Assembly (NCBI RefSeq): GCF_038592985.1
Contig: NZ_CP151951.1
Location: 239,001-303,000 of the forward strand
Direction: 5' to 3'
Length of the DNA stretch: 64,000 bases
DNA from: Paenibacillus sp. FSL R10-2782
GTDB taxonomy: Bacteria; Bacillota; Bacilli; Paenibacillales; Paenibacillaceae
In this document: one piece after another, positions 9,007-15,426 of the stretch
Numbering within the stretch: the stretch's first letter is position 1
Layout: each line of letters begins with the position of its first letter
Position numbers and translations under genes: made by a program
The notes under the pieces: model-generated
Databases searched by the model: none
What the model saw: only the letters and a program-made list of their open reading frames with translations
What the model was told of the DNA's origin: nothing

Positions 9007-9254
9007 AAGGTTGCCTGAGGGTTGCCATACAGATGTATGGCAACCTTTACGGTTTCCGTAGTTGCCCTGATGTTGCCGGGAAAACATACCCTGTGGCAAC
9101 AAGAAAACTACTACAACCCAAAGGCTTTTATCTATGAAGTTGCCAAGGTTGCCGTAAAATCTCTATAAGTAGTAGTAGTAGTAATTAAGTATACGTAGGG
9201 ACTACTTAAACACCCATACAGGCTGTACGCGTGTGTGAGAAGCAATCCGGCAAC
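8996..9254. repeat. iteron-like GTTGCC repeat array, candidate phage origin
   Basis: The 6-mer GTTGCC starts at 9010, 9021, 9061, 9072, 9139 and 9148 on the plus strand, and its complement GGCAAC at 9039, 9095 and 9249, with a one-base variant at 8997. Two pairs are exactly 11 bases apart (9010/9021 and 9061/9072), which puts them on the same helix face. The stretch also holds a GTA microsatellite (9167-9182). It spans the only sizeable non-coding gap in the early block, directly after the primase-helicase. The array is directly visible; origin function is inference. Confidence 0.6.
9020..9048 (+). terminator. 11-bp hairpin after primase gene (terminator or origin structure)
   Basis: GGTTGCCATAC, the loop AGAT and GTATGGCAACC form a perfect 11-bp inverted repeat, followed by only TTT. 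The weak T-run makes a terminator possible but not certain. The arms are themselves two opposed GGTTGCC repeats, so the hairpin may be part of the origin. Confidence 0.45.
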
Positions 9255-9272
9255 CTTCAAAAAGGAGGACGC

Positions 9273-9560
9273 ATGAGAGAATCTACACTGGAACGAAAGT
9301 TGGTGGATGCCGTCAAGCGGATTGGTGGTATGGCACCGAAATGGACAAGCCCTGGTAATCGTGGTGTACCTGATAGGTTGGTTATCCTTCCTAATGGCCT
9401 GACGGTGTACGTTGAGATGAAAGCTTCAGGTAAACCATTGCAGCCACTTCAAGTCCATTGGGCCAAGAAGCTGACCAAGCTAGGCCACCGAGTTTATAAA
9501 ATTGATTCAGCCGCCGCCATAGATCAATTCATCAAAGAGGTGAGCAGCGTTGAGATATAA
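9273..9560 (+). CDS. VRR-NUC domain nuclease
   Basis: The ATG at 9273 is chosen because AAAGGAGGA lies at 9261-9269; the frame is open from 9231. The 95-residue protein is a minimal VRR-NUC domain: SPGNRGVPDRLVILPNG followed by VYVEMKASGKPLQPLQVHW, giving the D and E-x-K of the nuclease core, then a C-terminal helix. Stand-alone phage VRR-NUC proteins act as structure-specific nucleases, for example on Holliday junctions. Its end overlaps the SNF2-like helicase start by 11 bases. Confidence 0.85.
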   Translation: MRESTLERKLVDAVKRIGGMAPKWTSPGNRGVPDRLVILPNGLTVYVEMKASGKPLQPLQVHWAKKLTKLGHRVYKIDSAAAIDQFIKEVSSVEI

Positions 9561-10926
9561 AGCACATCAATATCAGGATTATGCCACAGAGCGTATTTTG
9601 GATACGCCTTATATCGCCTTGCTACTCGAAATGGGTTTAGGTAAAACGGTATCTACGTTGACCGCAATTGATCTACTGTTGAACGAATACTTCGAAGCTG
9701 GCCGTGTCCTGGTGATTGCGCCGTTGCGAGTAGCGGAAGACACTTGGGCACGAGAGGTTGAGAAGTGGGATCATCTAAAGCATTTGCGTATTTCTAAAGT
9801 GTTGGGCAGTGCCGCTGTCCGGCGAAAGGCATTGAAGGCAGATGCCGATCTGTATGTGATTAATCGGGAGAATGTGGAATGGTTGGTGAGTGAGTACGGG
9901 ACCAAGTGGCCGTTTGACACTGTTGTAATAGACGAACTATCCAGCTTCAAGAACCATCAATCCAAACGGTTTCGAGCTCTTCGTCGGATTCGACCTATGG
10001 TGAAACGGCTGATCGGCCTGACCGGAACACCAGCCCCAAATGGCTTGATGGATTTATGGGCACCTGTTTACCTGCTGGATCAGGGTGACCGGCTTGGTAA
10101 AACCGTGACTAGCTTCCGTGATCGTTACTTTGTCCCTGGTGAGCGTGACGGCCACGTTGTTTATAAATGGCATGAGAAGAAAGAGGCGCAGGAGCGGATT
10201 TATGAAGCCATATCAGATATAGCCGTGAGTATGAAGGCCGAAGACTGGTTGGAGCTGCCTGAACGAATTGACAGAATCGTTGATATCAGGCTGTCCCCTA
10301 AAGCGCAAGAGCTGTATGAAAAATTGGAAGAAGACTTATTAATCCCTTTCCGCGATGCGGATGTAGTTGCCAGTACCGCAGCCGTGTTGAGTAATAAGCT
10401 GCTGCAAATGGCTTCCGGCGCAGTTTATGACGAGGACAAGGGTGTGAAGCTGATTCATGATGCCAAGCTGGATGCCTTGGAAGATATCATTGAGGCGGCG
10501 AATGGTAAGCCTGTCATGGTGTTTTATAACTTTAAACATTCACTGGCCCGGATTCAGCAACGGTTCCCACAAGGCCGAATTTTGCGGAAAGGCAAAGACG
10601 GTACCGAGGATATTCGCGCTTGGAACAATGACGAGATACCGCTTCTGCTGCTGCATCCAAAGTCTGCCGGACACGGCCTGAACTTGCAGGACTCAAGCTG
10701 CCAAACCGTTGTATGGTTTGACCAAATTTGGAGTCTGGAAGAGGATCAGCAGGCCAATGCCCGTGTTCACCGTCAAGGGCAAACCCGCCGTATCGTGGTT
10801 ATGCGTCTGGTAGCAGCAGGCACAATAGACGAGGATGCAGTAGCAGCATTGGAGCGTAAGGCTTCCGGTCAGGACGCGTTAATGGATGCTGTGAAAGCAA
10901 GAATTGAGAGGGTGAAGGGTTCATGA
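9550..10926 (+). CDS. SNF2/DEAD-like helicase
   Basis: The 458-residue protein starts at TTG 9550 inside the VRR-NUC gene. Motif I is LLEMGLGKTVSTL near residue 25, motif II is VIDELSSFKN near residue 127 (DELS rather than DEAH), motif III is LTGTPAPNG, and the C-terminal RecA lobe has SAGHGLNLQ and the arginine-finger motif QANARVHRQGQ. This is the SNF2-related helicase common in the replication module of Gram-positive phages. It is likely to remodel or unwind DNA together with the nuclease encoded just upstream. It overlaps the DUF3310 gene by four bases. Confidence 0.88.
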   Translation: MRYKAHQYQDYATERILDTPYIALLLEMGLGKTVSTLTAIDLLLNEYFEAGRVLVIAPLRVAEDTWAREVEKWDHLKHLRISKVLGSAAVRRKALKADADLYVINRENVEWLVSEYGTKWPFDTVVIDELSSFKNHQSKRFRALRRIRPMVKRLIGLTGTPAPNGLMDLWAPVYLLDQGDRLGKTVTSFRDRYFVPGERDGHVVYKWHEKKEAQERIYEAISDIAVSMKAEDWLELPERIDRIVDIRLSPKAQELYEKLEEDLLIPFRDADVVASTAAVLSNKLLQMASGAVYDEDKGVKLIHDAKLDALEDIIEAANGKPVMVFYNFKHSLARIQQRFPQGRILRKGKDGTEDIRAWNNDEIPLLLLHPKSAGHGLNLQDSSCQTVVWFDQIWSLEEDQQANARVHRQGQTRRIVVMRLVAAGTIDEDAVAALERKASGQDALMDAVKARIERVKGS

Positions 10927-11147
10927 AAAAAGATATGGTAAATTCCCCGGACCACTATACAACTGGCGGAATTGAAACGATAGATTTTATACAAGCCAAG
11001 CTAGGTGTGGAAGGTTTCCGGGACTATTGTGTGGGGAACGTCATCAAGTATTGCAGCCGCTACAAGCACAAAGGCGGCAAAGAGGATTTGCAAAAAGCAC
11101 GGTGGTATCTGGACCGCATGATTCAGGATGGTGAGCAGAATGAGTGA
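10923..11147 (+). CDS. DUF3310 small phage protein
   Basis: The 74-residue protein has the DUF3310 signature: NSPDHYTTGGIETIDFIQAK at residues 7-26 and then YCVGNVIKYCSRYKHKGGKE. The family is sometimes labelled nucleotide kinase, but no P-loop is present here and its role is not established. It is coupled to genes on both sides by overlaps. Confidence 0.85.
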   Translation: MKKDMVNSPDHYTTGGIETIDFIQAKLGVEGFRDYCVGNVIKYCSRYKHKGGKEDLQKARWYLDRMIQDGEQNE

Positions 11148-11772
11148 ACAATTGACAGTCAACCAGCTTCAAGAATATAAACGTCTGCTTGCACGTATTA
11201 AGGTTTTGGAGACGTATTCCATCACAGGAGGACTTTTGCTGAGTACCCTTGCCGGTGATGATCGGTTGCAGGAGCTGCATAAGAAATTACGGGGTATAAA
11301 GACTTACATGTACCTGAACCGCCATGAACTGGAGCTGGAGCAAACCGCACACGCCTATCTGACTAGATACCCGACAGGAACACGGGCGCAACTGGCAGAG
11401 GTCAGACAGTGTGTTGGGGCTGACCCGGATGATGATAAGCTACTGCGAGAGCTGGAGCAGAAGATTCAGAAAGTCATTAAAGCGCGCGGTGGGGAAGTTG
11501 ACGGGTACGGATTTGAGGATATTTTAGACCGCATTAGCCAGTTGCAGGATCTGGAGAGCCAGAAGAAGTATTTTCTACTTACGCTGGACACCTTGACCGG
11601 ATACAATCAGAAGTATGGACGCATTTTGTATCTGCAATACGTAGAATTCAAAGAGCCGGGAGACATTGCGGACGAGATGGGGATTTCTTTACCAACCCTG
11701 TACAAATGGCGTAGACTGGCGATCAGGGAATATGCCGGGCTTATTGACGGCGTACTACCGATAAAATTGTGA
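11140..11772 (+). CDS. ArpU/RinA-like late transcription activator
   Basis: The start at ATG 11140 overlaps the DUF3310 stop; an in-frame ATG at 11128 is an alternative. The 210-residue product is rich in charged helices. It ends in a sigma-70 region-4-like helix-turn-helix: ILYLQYVEFKEPGDIADEMG followed by ISLPTLYKWRRLAIREYAG. Proteins of this size with this C-terminus, placed between the early block and the terminase, are the late gene activators of Gram-positive phages (ArpU/RinA type). It probably acts on the promoter region directly downstream (11,808-11,836). Confidence 0.75.
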   Translation: MSEQLTVNQLQEYKRLLARIKVLETYSITGGLLLSTLAGDDRLQELHKKLRGIKTYMYLNRHELELEQTAHAYLTRYPTGTRAQLAEVRQCVGADPDDDKLLRELEQKIQKVIKARGGEVDGYGFEDILDRISQLQDLESQKKYFLLTLDTLTGYNQKYGRILYLQYVEFKEPGDIADEMGISLPTLYKWRRLAIREYAGLIDGVLPIKL

Positions 11773-11806
11773 TAAAAAAGCGATAAAATATTGATAGTAA
11801 ATCGAG

Positions 11807-11836
11807 ACGACAACCCCGTTTTGACCGTGCTAAAAT
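11807..11836 (+). promoter_or_regulatory. putative late-region promoter, extended -10
   Basis: TGCTAAAAT at 11828-11836 is an extended -10 element. The best -35 is ACGACA at 11807-11812, 18 bases upstream and poor, as expected of an activator-dependent promoter. It lies 35 bases after the late activator gene. Confidence 0.45.
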
Positions 11837-11842
11837 GGTATT

Positions 11843-11948
11843 GTGCCAAAGTTGTAAGAGGGTGTCTGTCTATGCTGTAGCGGTGTACGAACAGCACCTT
11901 TCATAAAATCGAACCAGTAAAAGGGCGACGGGAAACCGTTGCTTTTTT
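11843..11948 (+). ncRNA. candidate short structured RNA between late promoter and terminator
   Basis: A transcript from the putative promoter would be about 105 bases. It contains a stem GGTG-CTGT (11861-11869, one bulged T) pairing with ACAGCACC (11891-11898), then an intrinsic terminator. The terminator stem is GCGACGG (11925-11931) and CCGTTGC (11936-11942) with a GAAA tetraloop, flanked by AAAA on the left and TTTTTT on the right. No ORF of note lies inside. It could be a leader whose terminator is overcome in late expression, or a stable small RNA. Both ideas are inference from the structure. Confidence 0.45.
11921..11948 (+). terminator. intrinsic terminator with GAAA tetraloop upstream of late genes
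   Basis: A 7-bp stem closed by a GAAA tetraloop is followed by six T residues. It stands between the late activator and the toxin-antitoxin/terminase genes, so late transcription from upstream would have to read through it. Confidence 0.75.
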
Positions 11949-11956
11949 GCGTTTAT

Positions 11957-12000
11957 GACACAACAGGTAAATAGGCGGTTCGATTCCGCTGTGTGTCTTA
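11957..12000 (+). other. tRNA-like mini-element (acceptor-like stem plus perfect T-arm)
   Basis: GGCGG, the loop TTCGATT and CCGCT (11974-11990) form a canonical T-arm. GTGTGTC follows directly, as in a tRNA 3' half, and GACACA at 11957-11962 can pair with TGTGTC at 11992-11997. Only about 11 bases separate the two halves, so D and anticodon arms are missing and it cannot be a normal tRNA. There is no encoded CCA. It could be a tRNA-derived attachment core, a tRNA mimic, or chance. Confidence 0.4.
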
Positions 12001-12025
12001 ATAATGGGTTAGATGAATTTATGGG

Positions 12026-12054
12026 TTGCTGTTTGATATCGAGTATGATATATT
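12026..12054 (+). promoter_or_regulatory. sigma-A-type promoter of the toxin-antitoxin pair
   Basis: TTGCTG at 12026-12031 and TATATT at 12049-12054 are separated by 17 bases. The -10 and start region lie inside the operator repeats, as expected for autoregulated toxin-antitoxin genes. Confidence 0.55.
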
Positions 12055-12090
12055 TATATCGAGGACGATATCAGGCGTCCGATATCAAAC
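12031..12090. promoter_or_regulatory. toxin-antitoxin operator with nested inverted and direct repeats
   Basis: The outer arms GTTTGATATCG (12031-12041) and CGATATCAAAC (12080-12090) are a perfect 11-bp inverted repeat. Inside, TATCGAGTATGATAT (12037-12051) and TATCGAGGACGATAT (12057-12071) are near-identical dyads exactly 20 bases apart, two helical turns. This is the expected layout for cooperative binding of an XRE-type antitoxin. Confidence 0.7.
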
Positions 12091-12112
12091 AGAGAGAAGG
12101 AATAATCGATTT

Positions 12113-12460
12113 ATGGCAGAAATCATCAATTACGCAACACCAAAAGGAAAGTCTGAGGTGGAAGAGGCTATTTTACAACTGAGCGAGAAAGCCGAAAAAG
12201 GTAATAAACAGGCTACTCGTGAGTTGGACGATATCCTTTACACCTTGGAACGATACGAAGACGGAATGCCACATTCACGGCAATTAAGGGGGCGTCTTTA
12301 TGAACTGCGTCCCGGAAGGTACAGAATCCTTTACTTTCGTTGGCAGGGTAAACTGGTACTACTGACGATGTTCAGGAAGAGTACCCAGCAAACCCCAGTT
12401 CACGAGATTGAACGTGCCGAATCAAGAATGAAGGATTGGCTTAATCTTTACAAGGAGTAA
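12113..12460 (+). CDS. HigB/Gp49-family (RelE-like) toxin
   Basis: The start at ATG 12113 gives 115 residues; the frame is open to 12026 but that stretch is the operator. The body has the RelE/HigB pattern: LDDILYTLERYEDGMPHSRQ, then LRGRLYELRPGRYRILYFRW, then LLTMFRKSTQQTP and a final charged helix. Such toxins cleave mRNA at the ribosome. The family is phage-derived (Gp49-like, PF05973). The toxin precedes its antitoxin, as in higBA. It lies between the late activator and the terminase, so it is an inserted cargo cassette in the phage. Confidence 0.85.
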   Translation: MAEIINYATPKGKSEVEEAILQLSEKAEKGNKQATRELDDILYTLERYEDGMPHSRQLRGRLYELRPGRYRILYFRWQGKLVLLTMFRKSTQQTPVHEIERAESRMKDWLNLYKE

Positions 12461-12472
12461 CGAGAATGGTAG

Positions 12473-12493
12473 GGAGGCTGGAATACAGCCTCC
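12473..12493 (+). promoter_or_regulatory. perfect 8-bp hairpin between toxin and antitoxin genes
   Basis: GGAGGCTG, the loop GAATA and CAGCCTCC form a perfect stem 13 bases after the toxin stop and 32 before the antitoxin start. There is no T-run, so it is not an ordinary terminator. It may protect or process the mRNA so that toxin and antitoxin levels differ. Confidence 0.5.
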
Positions 12494-12525
12494 AAAATTC
12501 CGGCTTAGTGGAGGTGAAAACATAA

Positions 12526-12843
12526 ATGGAAGATAATAAATTTAAAACTTGGTCCGACCTTAAGAGTAAATTGACCTACAAAACAGATCATGAAAAGAAA
12601 GTAATTTCTGAGATGGCACGTATGGTGAATGCGATCGTTAAAAGACGTAAAGAGCTTGGTCTCACTCAACGCGAAGTAGCTGAGAGAGCGGGCGTTACGC
12701 AGGCGCAAATTGCGCGATTGGAAACATCGACTTCTGTACCATCCATTGAAACAGTGATCAAAGTTGGCATGGCACTTGGTCTCACGGTTGGTTTTAAAGA
12801 ATCCGCTGATGAACAAGCAGCCTCCAAACTGGTTTATGCGTGA
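12526..12843 (+). CDS. HigA-like XRE antitoxin
   Basis: The 105-residue protein starts behind GGAGGTG at 12510-12516. An N-terminal helical segment (residues 1-38) is followed by an XRE helix-turn-helix: RRKELGLTQREVAERAGVTQ and AQIARLETSTSVPSIETVIK. It should bind and neutralise the toxin encoded upstream and repress the operator at 12031-12090. A terminator follows at 12893. Confidence 0.88.
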   Translation: MEDNKFKTWSDLKSKLTYKTDHEKKVISEMARMVNAIVKRRKELGLTQREVAERAGVTQAQIARLETSTSVPSIETVIKVGMALGLTVGFKESADEQAASKLVYA

Positions 12844-12892
12844 TCTTAAGGTGTAATAAGTAATATGATATTTCTGCCATAAAATATCAGGA

Positions 12893-12915
12893 GGGAGCCG
12901 AAAGGCTCCTTTTTC
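12893..12915 (+). terminator. intrinsic terminator after the toxin-antitoxin pair
   Basis: GGAGCC, a GAAA loop and GGCTCC are followed by TTTTTCTTTT. Just upstream, TGATATTT (12866-12873) and AAATATCA (12882-12889) form another 8-bp inverted repeat that resembles the GATAT half sites of the toxin-antitoxin operator. Confidence 0.85.
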
Positions 12916-12956
12916 TTTTGTGATTTTAACTATCTTGTGAGAGGAGCTGAATTGTG

Positions 12957-13373
12957 ATGGCAGGAGGACGGAAAAGTAAATATCAAACCCACGTTGAACC
13001 CAAGCTCCTGCTTATCGAAGCATGGGCACGTGATGGGATGATTCAGGAGGATATTGCCAAGAAACTTGGGGTGGCGATGTCCTCTTTTTCTGAGTATAAG
13101 AACAAATACCCGGAATTATCGGAAGCCCTAAAAAGAGGGCAGGAAGTCATTGATGTGCAAGTGGAAAATGCACTGCTTAAGCGAGCGATGGGGTATCGGT
13201 ATGATGAGGTGACATGCGAGTATGGTGAGGAAACCAAGCGAGTTACCAAAGAGGTACAACCGGATGTGACCGCACAAATATTCTGGCTTAAGAACCGTAA
13301 GCCGGATGTGTGGCGGGATAAAAAAGAAGTGGATGCGAATGTAAGGGCTGCTAAGCTGGAGGATCTGCTATGA
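12957..13373 (+). CDS. terminase small subunit
   Basis: The 138-residue protein starts at ATG 12957 (or GTG 12954) behind GAGGAG. It has an N-terminal helix-turn-helix, GMIQEDIAKKLGVAMSSFSE, then the segment RGQEVIDVQVENALLKRAMG typical of small terminase subunits, and a C-terminal part ending in TAQIFWLKNRKPDVWRDKKE. It would recognise the packaging site and hand DNA to the large subunit, whose gene overlaps by four bases (ATGA). Confidence 0.85.
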   Translation: MAGGRKSKYQTHVEPKLLLIEAWARDGMIQEDIAKKLGVAMSSFSEYKNKYPELSEALKRGQEVIDVQVENALLKRAMGYRYDEVTCEYGEETKRVTKEVQPDVTAQIFWLKNRKPDVWRDKKEVDANVRAAKLEDLL

Positions 13374-15181
13374 TTACCTGCCGGCAGATCATTGACCGTC
13401 GCCGTGAGTTGTGGGAACAGAACCATGATGTGGAGCAGGATAAAGCCTATCGTGAATCCGTTGCTGTTTATTTGGTTGATCATCCCGAGGTACGGGCTGA
13501 GGTCCGAGACCACCCAGAATGCTTGATTGAAATGCTGTTCGTTATCGTCGATAAGGATAAGCAGACTTCACCATTTTTCCTGAATGACGCGCAGCGCAGC
13601 TTCTGTGACAAGCTCAATGCGGCCATAGAAGAGTTCAAGGCAGGCAGGCGGCTACACCTTAAGTTTCTCGTCCTGAAGGGGAGGCAGCAGGGGTTTACCT
13701 CTTTCATCACTGCTTACCAATTGGCCTGTACCATCACCCGTAAGAACTTTGAAGGGTTCACAGCAGCCGATGAAGATGGTAACAGTAGCGCCATTTTTGA
13801 GAACAAGGCCAAGTATCCATACAACGCGCTGCCAGATGCAATCAAGCCCACCGAGAAGTTCAACAACCGCAAGCAGCTCCTGTTCGATAAGCTGCACAGC
13901 TCGTGGGAAATCAAAACGGCCAGCCGGAACATGGGGCGTTCCCGTACAATCAACTTCTTTCATGGTAGCGAGGTTGCTTTCTGGCGTGACGGGATCAGCG
14001 GTGTACAGGCCGGGCTAGGTGAAGCTCTGACCAAGGATGCCATACAGATATACGAGTCTACCGCCAACGGATATAACGAGTATAAAGACCTGTGGGACAG
14101 TGAGGCCTGGGAGAATTGCTTCTTCGCTTGGTGGTTGACCCGCGAATATCGAATGGCGTTCGAAAGCCCTGAGCGTGACAAGTGGTTCCGTAGTCAAGTT
14201 GCTGGAGCTGCGGGCTGGATATGGGAACGATGCCGATGGCTGCTGGATACGATTGAGCTGGAATGGTCGCAGGTCTATTGGTACTACGTCAAATACGACG
14301 GGTACATCAACAAAGACATGATCAAGCAGGAGTATCCTTGTTCACCGCATGAAGCATTCTTGGCTTCTGGCCGTTGCGTGTTTAATCAGGAAATCATCGT
14401 CATGCGAATCGAATACCTCAAGCGTATATACGCCCAGCAGCCCCCTAAACGGGGCTATTTTCGTTTTCGCTGGAACGATGCTGAGACACAAGACCGCATC
14501 ATAGATGATTCCATAGAGTGGGTGGACAAGGCTGACGGGCCAATCACCATCTATCAGGATGTGCAGCATCGGTACCCGTATGTTGTCGGCGGTGACACTA
14601 AGGGTGAAGGCCGAGATAAGTACGCAGCCACTGTCATTAATAACGTGACGGGCAAGCGTTGCGCCACGCTTCATTGGGAGCTGAACACCAGTAAGCCGTA
14701 CACCTGGCAGATATATTGTCTTGGTCGCCATTTCAATACGGCACTGATTGGCATTGAGATGAACTTTAATACAGCTCCAATTGAAGAGCTGGAACGGCTC
14801 AAGTATCCCAAACAATACATGCGCCAGCAGTATGACAGCATGGCTAAACAGGTTCAGCGTAAATACGGCTGGAAGACAGACGGCAATACGCGACCTTTGA
14901 TCATAGATAAGACGGTGGATCTGATTGAGAACAATATTGATTTGTTCGTGGATATCACCTTTTTGGAAGAGTGCCTGACATTCGTGTATGACGACAACAA
15001 CCGTCCAGACGCTGAGAACGGCAAGCATGATGATGTCCTTATATCGGACATGATCGCCAATGAGATCCGCAGCCAACAAAGCTTTATTGTTCGGGACGAT
15101 CCGGTGGAGGCTAAGCCTTTGCCATTCCCGTTTCAGTCCAATACAGATGGTGACGATGAAGGAGGGTTCCTAACATGGTAA
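13370..15181 (+). CDS. terminase large subunit
   Basis: The 603-residue protein has the two terminase domains. The ATPase part has a Walker A-like LVLKGRQQGFTS near residue 100 and adenine-binding and coupling segments such as NMGRSRTINFFHGSEVAFW. The C-terminal RNase H-like nuclease has VVGGDTKGEGRDKY near residue 405, LIGIEMNFN, and a final acidic motif ENGKHDDVLISDMIANEI near residue 560. The protein packages and cuts phage DNA into the prohead. It overlaps the small subunit upstream and a small gene downstream. Confidence 0.92.
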   Translation: MITCRQIIDRRRELWEQNHDVEQDKAYRESVAVYLVDHPEVRAEVRDHPECLIEMLFVIVDKDKQTSPFFLNDAQRSFCDKLNAAIEEFKAGRRLHLKFLVLKGRQQGFTSFITAYQLACTITRKNFEGFTAADEDGNSSAIFENKAKYPYNALPDAIKPTEKFNNRKQLLFDKLHSSWEIKTASRNMGRSRTINFFHGSEVAFWRDGISGVQAGLGEALTKDAIQIYESTANGYNEYKDLWDSEAWENCFFAWWLTREYRMAFESPERDKWFRSQVAGAAGWIWERCRWLLDTIELEWSQVYWYYVKYDGYINKDMIKQEYPCSPHEAFLASGRCVFNQEIIVMRIEYLKRIYAQQPPKRGYFRFRWNDAETQDRIIDDSIEWVDKADGPITIYQDVQHRYPYVVGGDTKGEGRDKYAATVINNVTGKRCATLHWELNTSKPYTWQIYCLGRHFNTALIGIEMNFNTAPIEELERLKYPKQYMRQQYDSMAKQVQRKYGWKTDGNTRPLIIDKTVDLIENNIDLFVDITFLEECLTFVYDDNNRPDAENGKHDDVLISDMIANEIRSQQSFIVRDDPVEAKPLPFPFQSNTDGDDEGGFLTW

Positions 15182-15426
15182 ACGAGATGATGGTAATCGG
15201 TAATCTACTTGCCTTACCGAATCTGGAGGAAGAGACAGTAAAAGTGGTTAACAAGACGCTGCGTGACATGGTAGGCCAGTACACATACAGCCGCCCACCT
15301 GATACAGAGTTTCAGCCGACTGACCCTATCGCGGTAGCTCAAAAGGCTGTTGCCGATGTGTTTGGTCAGAGCGTGCTAGATGAATGGATGAATGGGGTGA
15401 CGCCGCGTGGCAATGCAGACAGCTGA
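15175..15426 (+). CDS. small phage protein between terminase and portal
   Basis: An 83-residue acidic protein behind AAGGAGGG, overlapping terL by 7 bases and the portal gene by 20. No domain is recognised. The tight overlaps on both sides and the strong ribosome binding site support it as a real gene. Confidence 0.65.
   Translation: MVNEMMVIGNLLALPNLEEETVKVVNKTLRDMVGQYTYSRPPDTEFQPTDPIAVAQKAVADVFGQSVLDEWMNGVTPRGNADS

Noticed and set aside
9167..9182. GTA microsatellite taken as a CRISPR-like or transposon end repeat
   Set aside because: It is a simple trinucleotide run with no spacers and no flanking inverted repeats of an IS.
11957..12000. A full tRNA gene
   Set aside because: Only the T-arm and acceptor-like pairing are present; the D and anticodon arms are missing and no upstream sequence supplies a matching 5' half.
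14342..15079. Leftward 245-codon frame inside the terminase gene
   Set aside because: It lies wholly inside terL on the other strand and its product has no recognisable domain; terL is well supported.
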